A stretch of 9,209 nt of DNA from an uncultured Sphingomonadales bacterium. GTDB lineage: Bacteria; Pseudomonadota; Alphaproteobacteria; Sphingomonadales; Sphingomonadaceae. Shown in pieces: positions 1 through 6,499 of the stretch; within the stretch, counting starts at the first letter, position 1, and the number at the start of each line of letters is the position of its first letter. The translations under genes and the position numbers were made by a program. The stretch lies in the NCBI GenBank assembly GCA_937898525.1, contig CALCBC010000086.1, positions 1-9,209 on the forward strand, in the 5' to 3' direction. Under the pieces are notes generated by a model. The model saw nothing but the letters and a program-made list of their open reading frames with translations. It did no database searches and was not told where the DNA came from.

Positions 1-855
1 TTCTGCACGCTCTCGATCGGCGATGCGATCATCAAGGGCATGGCCGGCGAATGGCCCGCCCCGGCGATGGCGGCGACCCGCTACGTCGCGGGCACCGTGT
101 TGCTCGCAATCTGGCTGGCGCGCAGCGAGGGCTCGCATGCCCTGCGCTTGCCGACCGACAGCCTGCAATGGGTGCGGGGCGTGGCGATCAGCCTGTCGGC
201 GATCGGCATGTTCCTCGCGGTGTGGCTGATGCCGCTGGCCGAGGCGACGACGATCGCCTTCACCCAGCCGATGATCACCGCGATCCTGGCGATGGTGGTG
301 CTCGGGGAACGTGCACGCCTGTCGACCTGGGCCGCGACGCTGATCGCCTTCGCGGGTGTCTTCCTCGTTCTGCGGCCGAACTTCGAGACCGCAGGGTGGG
401 GGGTGCTGTTCCCGCTCATGGGGGCCACCGGGATGGCGGTGACGATCATTGCCAACCGCAAGGTCCACGGCCGCGCGAGCATTCTCGCGATGCAGTACTA
501 CATGTCGGTGACGGCGATGATCTTCCTGGTCGTCGCGACCACCTTTGGGCATCTGAACGGTCTCGAGGGCTTCCGGGTCGATTGGCCGCACTGGAGCGTC
601 GCCGCGCGCTGCGCGTTCATCGGTCTCACCGCCACGCTCGCCCAGTGGCTGATCTACATGGGGACGACGAAGGCCGGTGCAGGAACCGTCGCACCGATGA
701 CTTACGGCCAGCTGTTGATGGCGACGGCGCTCGGGGCGCTGTTCTTCGACGACTGGCCGGACCTTACCGCGCTTGCGGGTGCCGCGATCATCATCGGCGC
801 GGGGCTGTTCCTCTGGTGGCGGGGGCGAGTGGCCGACGCGGCGGGGCAGGGCTGA
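1..855 (+). CDS. EamA/DMT-family membrane transporter, 5' end missing
   Basis: The reading frame is open from the first base and ends at TGA 853-855, giving 284 visible residues; the true start lies upstream of the window. The first visible residues (FCTLSIGDAIIKG) already read like the first membrane helix of a drug/metabolite transporter, so only a short N-terminus is missing. The ATG at position 40 is internal and should not be taken as the start. The protein is very hydrophobic, with about nine to ten visible membrane segments in two EamA-type repeats. The end of repeat 1 has the family pattern (TTIAFTQPMITAILAMVVLG, then ER and a further helix ending FLVLRP), and repeat 2 has the equivalent GTVAPMTYGQLLMATALGAL near the C-terminus, followed by WWRGR. 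EamA proteins export amino acids, metabolites or drugs across the inner membrane; the substrate cannot be told from sequence. No operon partner is visible downstream. Confidence 0.87.
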   Translation, partial: FCTLSIGDAIIKGMAGEWPAPAMAATRYVAGTVLLAIWLARSEGSHALRLPTDSLQWVRGVAISLSAIGMFLAVWLMPLAEATTIAFTQPMITAILAMVVLGERARLSTWAATLIAFAGVFLVLRPNFETAGWGVLFPLMGATGMAVTIIANRKVHGRASILAMQYYMSVTAMIFLVVATTFGHLNGLEGFRVDWPHWSVAARCAFIGLTATLAQWLIYMGTTKAGAGTVAPMTYGQLLMATALGALFFDDWPDLTALAGAAIIIGAGLFLWWRGRVADAAGQG

Positions 856-861
856 CGCCCC

Positions 862-904
862 CCGATGGTCGGAAACACCCGGCTGCGGCATGCTCGGCCA
901 TCGG
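862..904. repeat. 7-bp inverted repeat after the transporter gene
   Basis: CCGATGG (862-868) and CCATCGG (898-904) are perfect inverted copies separated by 29 bases, starting 6 bases after the transporter stop codon. It could form a hairpin at the 3' end of the transcript, but there is no T-run after it, so I do not call it an intrinsic terminator. The arms are short enough to be chance. Confidence 0.25.
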
Positions 905-920
905 TTACGGGAGGAAGGCG

Positions 921-1130
921 ATCCGGTACACGCCCCTTGCGCCGGCGCTTTTGCTGCTAGCGGCCCCGCTTTCGGCGCAGGACCAGCCGCGATTTCCCGT
1001 GTGGATGGCTGGGGGGTGGTCGATCATCATGGTGACCGGACCATCCACCAATCCCGGCAAGATCCCCTTAGGGAAAGACATCAAGCGAGCCGCAACGGCG
1101 AAAGGGTATCGCAGCGTAGGGTCAGCTTGA
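921..1130 (+). pseudogene. Decayed secreted-protein gene, start codon reads ATC
   Basis: The frame encodes a textbook Sec signal peptide: basic RYTP start, hydrophobic core LAPALLLLAAPL, and an LSA-QD signal peptidase site. No ATG, GTG or TTG lies at the right place. Instead the codon before CGG-TAC is ATC (921-923), preceded by a strong Shine-Dalgarno sequence GGGAGG (909-914) at 6 bases spacing, exactly where a start codon belongs. The mature part begins QDQPRFPVWMAGGW, which recalls the WMAGCW start of small secreted DUF6265-type proteins, but what follows does not continue that family and the frame stops at 1128-1130 after 69 codons. I read this as a gene that lost its start codon and most of its body. 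The alternative is a functional short secreted peptide using a rare ATC start. The DUF6265 link is a weak inference. Confidence 0.45.
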
Positions 1131-1150
1131 CCTGTGCCCGGGAGTGCCGT

Positions 1151-1309
1151 GTGCGAAGGCCGCCTCCCTATTTCGGACGCCTCAACCGCCGCGAGCAGCC
1201 GCGCAAGCTCGAGCCGGGCCAGCGCAATGCGTGCGAACCGCTGATCAAGCCCAGGGAGGAGCCGGGCATCCTGTGGGCCCCGTTCCGCGAGGAGCCGGAC
1301 AAGCGCTGA
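1151..1309 (+). CDS. Possible small basic proline-rich protein (52 aa), unknown
   Basis: A GTG at 1151 is preceded by GGGAG (1140-1144) with 6 bases spacing and opens a frame of 52 residues ending at TGA 1307-1309. From about 1165 on, nearly every codon ends in G or C, matching the real genes of this window and giving the best coding signal in the 856-1405 stretch. The product is rich in Arg, Pro and Glu (for example RRPPPYFGRL near the start and ILWAPFREEPDKR at the end), with one Cys, no membrane segment and no signal peptide. I recognise no family. It may be a genuine small gene, the surviving 3' end of a larger lost gene (the same frame is open back to about 773, but with poor codon use), or chance in a high-GC background. 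Confidence 0.35.
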   Translation: MRRPPPYFGRLNRREQPRKLEPGQRNACEPLIKPREEPGILWAPFREEPDKR

Positions 1310-1365
1310 TCGCGAGCGCGCCGCTGCACCCTGAAGCACCGGCGATGCCATCCAGGCTCGGCCGC

Positions 1366-1382
1366 AAAAAAGGGCGCCCTTT
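1366..1382 (-). terminator. Intrinsic terminator of the ATP synthase operon
   Basis: Read on the minus strand, 24 bases after the atpC stop codon, AAAGGGCGCCCTTT is a perfect 14-base palindrome whose 3' end extends into a run of six T. It can fold as a short stem (AAAGG with CCTTT, tetraloop GCGC), followed by the T tract. The stem is short for a strong terminator, but position and T-run fit. On the plus strand only three T follow, so termination of transcripts coming from the transporter side would be weak. Confidence 0.6.
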
Positions 1383-1405
1383 GGAAACCGGGTGGTGACC
1401 GGAAC

Positions 1406-1663
1406 CTAGCCTTCAGCGTACTCGGCCAGCACGGTCAGGCCCTTGGCGCTGACTTCGGCGAAGCCGCCGCGGATCTCGATGGTCTCCGGCTGAGCACCTT
1501 CGGTCTTGAACACCAGCATGGCGCCGTCGCGGATGGTCGACATGACCGGCGCATGGCCCTCGAGCACGCCGAAGTCGCCCTCGGTCCCGGGAACCACCAC
1601 CATGTGGACGGTCTCCGAGCGGACGAGCTTCGACGGCGTGACGAGTTCGAACTGGAACGGCAT
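1406..1663 (-). CDS. atpC: ATP synthase F1 subunit epsilon (short form, 85 aa)
   Basis: This is the epsilon subunit of F1, part of the central stalk that binds gamma and contacts the F0 c-ring. The 85 residues cover only the N-terminal beta-sandwich domain: FQFELVTPSKLV at the start, VVVPGTEGDFGVLEGHAPVM at about 23-42, and the EIRGGFAEVSAKGLTVL strand pair near the end. Epsilon in enterobacteria is about 135-140 residues; the missing part is the C-terminal helical hairpin that inhibits ATP hydrolysis there. The protein ends cleanly with TAG and a terminator follows, so this is not a recent truncation; short epsilons are known in alphaproteobacteria, where a separate zeta protein does the inhibiting. 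The ATG lies 3 bases after the atpD stop, and its Shine-Dalgarno (AGAGG, 1672-1676) is inside the end of atpD, so it is last in the operon and probably translationally coupled. Confidence 0.95.
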   Translation of the reverse strand: MPFQFELVTPSKLVRSETVHMVVVPGTEGDFGVLEGHAPVMSTIRDGAMLVFKTEGAQPETIEIRGGFAEVSAKGLTVLAEYAEG

Positions 1664-1666
1664 CGA

Positions 1667-3124
1667 TCAGGCCTCTTCGGCCAGCTTCTTGGCCTTCTCG
1701 ACCGCTTCCTCGATCCCGCCGACCATGTAGAACGCGGCTTCCGGCAGGTGGTCGTATTCGCCCTCGACCACCGCCTTGAACGATTTCACGGTGTCCTCGA
1801 CCTGCACGAACTTGCCGGGGATGTTGGTGAACACCTCGGCCACGTGGAACGGCTGGCTGAGGAAGCGCTGGATCTTGCGGGCGCGGGCGACCACCAGCTT
1901 GTCCTCTTCCGACAGCTCGTCCATGCCGAGGATGGCGATGATGTCCTGCAGCGACTTGTAGCGCTGAAGCGTCTCCTGGACCTTGCGGGCGACCTCGTAG
2001 TGCTCCTGGCCGACGACGGCCGGGGTCAGCACGCGGCTGGTCGAATCGAGCGGGTCGACCGCCGGGTAGATGCCGAGCTCGGAGATCGCGCGCGACAGCG
2101 TCGTGGTCGCGTCGAGGTGGGCGAACGAGGTCGCCGGCGCCGGGTCGGTAAGGTCATCCGCGGGCACGTAGATCGCCTGCACCGAGGTGATCGAGCCCTT
2201 GGTGGTCGAGGTGATGCGCTCCTGCAGCGCGCCCATGTCGGTCGCCAGGGTCGGCTGGTAGCCCACCGCCGACGGGATACGGCCGAGCAGCGCCGACACT
2301 TCCGAGCCCGCCTGGGTGAAGCGGAAGATGTTGTCGACGAAGAAGAGCACGTCCTGGCCCTCCTGGTCGCGGAAGTACTCGGCCATGGTCAGGCCCGAGA
2401 GCGCGACGCGGGCACGGGCGCCCGGGGGCTCGTTCATCTGGCCGAACACCAGCGCCACCTTGGACCCCTCGGGGGTCGGGTTGCCCTCGGCGTCCTTGGC
2501 GATGACGCCGGCGTCGAGGAACTCGTGGTAGAGGTCGTTACCCTCGCGGGTGCGCTCGCCGACGCCGGCGAACACCGAGACGCCGCCGTGGCCCTTGGCG
2601 ATGTTGTTGATCAGCTCCTGGATCAGCACGGTCTTGCCCACGCCGGCGCCGCCGAACAGGCCGATTTTGCCGCCCTTGGCGTAAGGCGCGAGCAGGTCGA
2701 TGACCTTGATGCCGGTGACGAGGATGCTGGCTTCGGTCGACTGCTCGACGAACTCCGGCGCCTTGGCATGGATCGGCGCGCGCTGCTTGGCGTTGACCGG
2801 GCCACGCTCGTCGATCGGCTCTCCGACGACGTTGAGAATGCGGCCGAGCGTTTCGGGGCCGACCGGGACCGAGATCTGCGCGCCGGTGTTGGTCACCTTC
2901 TGGCCGCGAGTCAGGCCGTCGGTCGCGTCCATCGCGATCGTGCGCACGGTGTTCTCGCCCAGGTGCTGGGCGACCTCGAGCACGAGACGGTTGCCGTTGT
3001 TGTCTGTCTCGAGCGCGGTCAGGATCGGCGGCAGCTCGCTCTCGAAGGTCACGTCGACGACAGCGCCGATGACCTGGGCGACGGTGCCTTCGGTGGTCTT
3101 GTTGAGCACGGGGGCGGTGGCCAT
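1667..3124 (-). CDS. atpD: ATP synthase F1 subunit beta (catalytic)
   Basis: The beta subunit carries the three catalytic sites of F1 that make ATP from ADP and phosphate. The 485 residues are full length. Seen in order: N-terminal beta-barrel from about residue 12; Walker A GGAGVGKT at 158-165; the GERTRE segment with the catalytic glutamate at 190; Walker B VLFFVDNIFRF around 259-269; the alpha/beta family signature PAVDPLDSTS at 354-363; and the DELSEED lever at 402-408. A short insert DAEGNPTPEG near 211-220 precedes GSKVALVFGQMNEPPGARARV in the style of alphaproteobacterial beta subunits. The ATG at 3124 has a good Shine-Dalgarno (AAGGAAA, 3130-3136) in a 25-base gap after atpG, the longest gap in the operon and the only atp gene here with a ribosome site outside its upstream neighbour apart from atpH. 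A long open frame on the opposite strand is a codon-bias shadow. Confidence 0.99.
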   Translation of the reverse strand: MATAPVLNKTTEGTVAQVIGAVVDVTFESELPPILTALETDNNGNRLVLEVAQHLGENTVRTIAMDATDGLTRGQKVTNTGAQISVPVGPETLGRILNVVGEPIDERGPVNAKQRAPIHAKAPEFVEQSTEASILVTGIKVIDLLAPYAKGGKIGLFGGAGVGKTVLIQELINNIAKGHGGVSVFAGVGERTREGNDLYHEFLDAGVIAKDAEGNPTPEGSKVALVFGQMNEPPGARARVALSGLTMAEYFRDQEGQDVLFFVDNIFRFTQAGSEVSALLGRIPSAVGYQPTLATDMGALQERITSTTKGSITSVQAIYVPADDLTDPAPATSFAHLDATTTLSRAISELGIYPAVDPLDSTSRVLTPAVVGQEHYEVARKVQETLQRYKSLQDIIAILGMDELSEEDKLVVARARKIQRFLSQPFHVAEVFTNIPGKFVQVEDTVKSFKAVVEGEYDHLPEAAFYMVGGIEEAVEKAKKLAEEA

Positions 3125-3149
3125 TTTCGTTTCCTTGGCTTGAACTGGC

Positions 3150-4022
3150 TTAGAGCGCTTCGGCGCCAGCGATAATTTCGATCAGTTCGGTGGTGATCGC
3201 GGCCTGGCGGCTGCGGTTGTACTGGATGGTCAGCTTGTTGATCAGCTCACCGGCATTGCGGGTGGCGTTGTCCATCGCGGTCATCGACGCCCCCTGTTCC
3301 GAGGCGGCGTTCTCGAGCAGCGCGCGCAGCACCAGCGTGCGCAGGTAGCGCGGCATCAGCTCGGCGAGGATTTCCTCTTCGCCCGGCTCGTACTCGACGG
3401 CTGCGGTGTCCTGCACGCCTTCGGGCGGGCCGGCGATCGGGATGATCTGCAGGGTGGTCGGCACCTGCAGCAGTGCCGACTTGAACTTCGAATAGAACAG
3501 GTGCGCGACGTCGAACTTGCCGGCCTCGAACATCGCGGTCAGTTCGTCGGCGATCTTCGCCGCCTCGTTGAACCCGGGTTCGCGGACGTCGGTCGTATCG
3601 AACTGGGCGACGATCGCGTCGGGCCAGGCGCGGCGGATCGGCGCACGGCCCTTGCGACCGATCAGGTAGAACTGGACCGTCTTGCCCTCGGCCTTGAGTT
3701 CGGCCGCCTTGGCCAGTGCGGCGCGGACGATGTTCGAGTTGAATGCGCCGGCGAGGCCCTTGTCCGAGTTGGCGACGACCAGCAGGTGACGCTGGTTGCC
3801 GCCGGTGCCGACCAGCAGCTTGGGCAGCAGGTCCTTGGCGCTGGCCTTGTTGGCCAGGCTGGCGACGACCGCCGCCAGCCGCTCGGAGTAGGGCCGGGCG
3901 GATTCGGCCGCGGCCTGCGCCTTGCGCAGCTTCGCGGCGGCGACCATCTGCTTGGCCTTGGTGATCTTCTGGGTCGATTTGACCGAGTTGATCCGGCCTT
4001 TGAGTTCCTTGAGGCTTGCCAT
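3150..4022 (-). CDS. atpG: ATP synthase F1 subunit gamma
   Basis: Gamma is the rotating central shaft of F1, an antiparallel coiled coil of its N- and C-terminal helices inside the alpha3-beta3 ring. The start at 4022 gives MASLKELKGRINSVKSTQKI, the conserved gamma N-terminus, and a 290-residue protein of normal length; the frame is open 15 codons further, but that part lies in the small upstream ORF and is not gamma sequence. The C-terminal helix (NATRNAGELINKLTIQYNRS to about residue 275, then ELIEIIAGAEAL at the end) carries the family signature. Unlike the usual direct atpA-atpG junction, a 78-codon ORF sits in front and ends 4 bases before the ATG. The bases before the start (GGGCAGTAAGAAC) give only a weak Shine-Dalgarno, so initiation probably depends on ribosomes ending the small ORF. 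Confidence 0.98.
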   Translation of the reverse strand: MASLKELKGRINSVKSTQKITKAKQMVAAAKLRKAQAAAESARPYSERLAAVVASLANKASAKDLLPKLLVGTGGNQRHLLVVANSDKGLAGAFNSNIVRAALAKAAELKAEGKTVQFYLIGRKGRAPIRRAWPDAIVAQFDTTDVREPGFNEAAKIADELTAMFEAGKFDVAHLFYSKFKSALLQVPTTLQIIPIAGPPEGVQDTAAVEYEPGEEEILAELMPRYLRTLVLRALLENAASEQGASMTAMDNATRNAGELINKLTIQYNRSRQAAITTELIEIIAGAEAL

Positions 4023-4026
4023 GTTC

Positions 4027-4262
4027 TTACTGCCCGGTTCCGACGAAGCCCTGGGTCGTGCGATCAAACCGCATCAGTAGCTGAAGTGCCCGGTGGACGA
4101 CCTCCCAGCCGGCTTTCTCCGATGCGTTGGCAACGATCACGGTATCGACGTTGTTGGCCTTGTCCTCTTCTAATCCTTGTTCGAGCGCCTCAATGATGAT
4201 CGCCTGACCCTCCAGCGATAGCGAACCATCGTCCGCTATCTGGAAGATCAAGCGATCGGCCA

Positions 4263-4263
<1 letters not shown>
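4027..4263 (-). CDS. Unknown 78-aa protein inside the ATP synthase operon; ExbD/TolR-like pattern
   Basis: The ATG (4261-4263) shares its first base in the reading direction with the last position of atpA's TAA stop (TAATG), and its own TAA is 4 bases before atpG, so it is built into the operon. It is not a known F1 subunit, and the sequence does not resemble the zeta inhibitor. Pattern: strand LIFQIADDGSLSLEGQ (5-20), helix IIEALEQGLEEDKANN (about 23-38), strand VDTVIVANAS (39-48), helix EVVHRALQLLMRF (54-66), short end TTQGFVG. This order, with the DG turn, L-x-G, hydrophobic VIV strand and following helix, matches the soluble periplasmic domain of ExbD/TolR, here without membrane helix or signal peptide and with Asn-Ala-Ser where ExbD usually has Ala-Asp. 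GC is about 57% and third-position GC about 72% by hand count, with rare codons (ATA, TTA, CTA), well below the neighbours, suggesting later acquisition. The coding call is firm-ish; the fold is an inference. Confidence 0.72.
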
Positions 4264-5792
<1,529 letters not shown>

Positions 5793-5794
5793 TG

Positions 5795-6349
5795 TTAGCC
5801 TTTCATCGCTTGCGCGAGGGAATTGAGACGCGTGCGGATCGAGTTGTCGATGCGCTGCGAACCGATGGTGACGACGAGGCCCCCGAGCAGGTCGGGGTCG
5901 ACGCTCGTCCTGAGCTTGACGGTGCGGCCCTCCCGGGCGCGGAGCTTCTGCTCGAGCGTGGTGACCTGCTCGGCGCTGAGCGGGTGGGCGGAAGCGACCT
6001 CGGCGGTCACCTCGCCGCGCTGGGCGGCGGCGATGGCCCGGAACGCGCGGATCGACGCGGCGAGTTCGCCGGCTCGCCGGTTCTGCGCCAGCACGCCAAG
6101 GAAGTTGCGGGTCAGCGTGTCGAGTTCGAGCTTTTCACCGAGGCCGGCGAGCACGCGGCCGAGCGTTTCGCGGCCGACCGCGGGGTTGCGCACCAGCGCA
6201 CGCAACTCGGCCGATTCGCCGAGGGCGGCGGCCAGCTTTTCGAGGTCGCTCTCGACGGCGGTGACCTTGCCGGCCTCGCTCGCCAGCTCGAACAGCGCAG
6301 CGGCGTAACGCCCGGAAAGGCTGGCCTTGATACTTGCGGAAAGCTCCAC
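5795..6349 (-). CDS. atpH: ATP synthase F1 subunit delta (OSCP)
   Basis: Delta (the OSCP homologue) sits on top of the alpha3-beta3 ring and ties it to the b-subunit stator stalk. I choose GTG 6347-6349 as start: it gives 184 residues, the normal length in alphaproteobacteria, and puts the conserved SIKASLSGRYAAALFELA at the N-terminus. AAGGGA lies 9 bases upstream (6359-6364). The frame is open 35 codons further to an ATG at 6454, but that part has no delta similarity and covers the putative promoter. The C-terminal domain shows the OSCP signature region (VASAHPLSAEQVTTLEQKL, then VDPDLLGGLVVTIGSQRIDN and the ending LNSLAQAMKG). It is the first gene of the operon, and its stop is 2 bases before atpA. 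The six genes from here to 1406 lie within 25 bases of each other and form one transcription unit. Confidence 0.96.
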   Translation of the reverse strand: MELSASIKASLSGRYAAALFELASEAGKVTAVESDLEKLAAALGESAELRALVRNPAVGRETLGRVLAGLGEKLELDTLTRNFLGVLAQNRRAGELAASIRAFRAIAAAQRGEVTAEVASAHPLSAEQVTTLEQKLRAREGRTVKLRTSVDPDLLGGLVVTIGSQRIDNSIRTRLNSLAQAMKG

Positions 6350-6358
6350 GCGAGGGGG

Positions 6359-6364
6359 TCCCTT
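6359..6364 (-). promoter_or_regulatory. Ribosome binding site deciding the atpH GTG start
   Basis: AAGGGA on the minus strand lies 9 bases before GTG 6347-6349. No comparable site stands before other in-frame start codons upstream, and the family N-terminus begins at this GTG. Confidence 0.5.
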
Positions 6365-6389
6365 GGTGAACGGAATGTGCGCTTTCGGG

Positions 6390-6411
6390 CGGGGTGCTGG
6401 GAGGCACCCCG
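6390..6411 (-). promoter_or_regulatory. Stem-loop in the atp operon leader
   Basis: CGGGGTGC and GCACCCCG form a perfect 8-bp inverted repeat around a 6-base loop. On the minus strand the stem is flanked by CTTT before and AAAG after, which could extend the helix beyond an internal loop. It lies between the proposed promoter and the atpH ribosome site, about 25 bases before that site, so it would sit near the 5' end of the operon mRNA without covering the start. No T-run follows, so it is not an intrinsic terminator for the protease gene upstream. A role in mRNA stability or leader control is inference. Confidence 0.5.
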
Positions 6412-6426
6412 GCAAAGCTGGCGCGC

Positions 6427-6454
6427 GCCTAGCATCGGGTCGCAGGCGATGCAA
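6427..6454 (-). promoter_or_regulatory. Possible promoter of the ATP synthase operon
   Basis: On the minus strand TTGCAT (6454-6449) resembles a -35 box and is followed after 16 bases by CTAGGC (6432-6427) as a poor -10 box. The start of transcription would be near 6420, giving a leader of about 70 bases with the stem-loop at its 5' end. Alphaproteobacterial promoters are poorly conserved and no other good match is visible in 6350-6499, so this is a weak assignment. Confidence 0.3.
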
Positions 6455-6465
6455 GCCGGGTGGGA

Positions 6466-6481
6466 TCGTGACCTTTCACGA
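6466..6481. promoter_or_regulatory. Operator-like palindrome TCGTGA-N4-TCACGA
   Basis: TCGTGA (6466-6471) and TCACGA (6476-6481) are perfect inverted copies around CCTT. The site lies about 11 bases upstream of the proposed -35 box of the atp operon, and 18 bases after the protease stop codon. It could bind a dimeric regulator or be a short hairpin at the protease 3' end. GTGA/TCAC half-sites recall the CRP/FNR superfamily, but CRP sites have a 6-base spacer, so I name no protein. Confidence 0.35.
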
Positions 6482-6499
6482 GGTCGAAGTGTAACCGAT

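Larger units (their letters stand above)
856..1405. other. Gene-poor stretch between transporter and ATP synthase operon
   Basis: This 550-base stretch separates two convergent units. It holds a short inverted repeat, the remains of a secreted-protein gene (921-1130), a possible small ORF (1151-1309) and the atp terminator (1366-1382). Bases 1310-1365 show nothing I can support. A minus-strand frame is also open from 1351 down to 905 and includes a leucine-rich stretch, but its third-position GC (about 69% by hand count over the 5' half) is well below that of the plus-strand frame opposite (nearly all G/C over 1165-1309), so I treat it as a shadow. Confidence 0.6.

Noticed and set aside
905..1351. 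Minus-strand 148-codon frame with a leucine-rich helical stretch
   Set aside because: Third-position GC is well below that of real genes here, no convincing ribosome site was found, and it lies opposite a frame with better codon use; it also spans the terminator-proximal non-coding region.
1385..1405. Direct repeat ACCGG around GTGGTG just after atpC
   Set aside because: Five-base repeats are expected by chance in DNA this rich in G and C, and no larger structure includes them.
1553..3175. 540-codon open frame on the plus strand opposite atpD
   Set aside because: It lies antisense to a complete, unmistakable beta subunit. Its product is rich in His, Asp, Leu, Arg and Val in the way expected from reading G/C-ending codons backwards, and matches no family.
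4023..4067. Upstream start for atpG at 4067
   Set aside because: The added residues are out of frame with the small ORF, lack similarity to gamma, and the conserved N-terminus MASLKELKGRIN begins at 4022.
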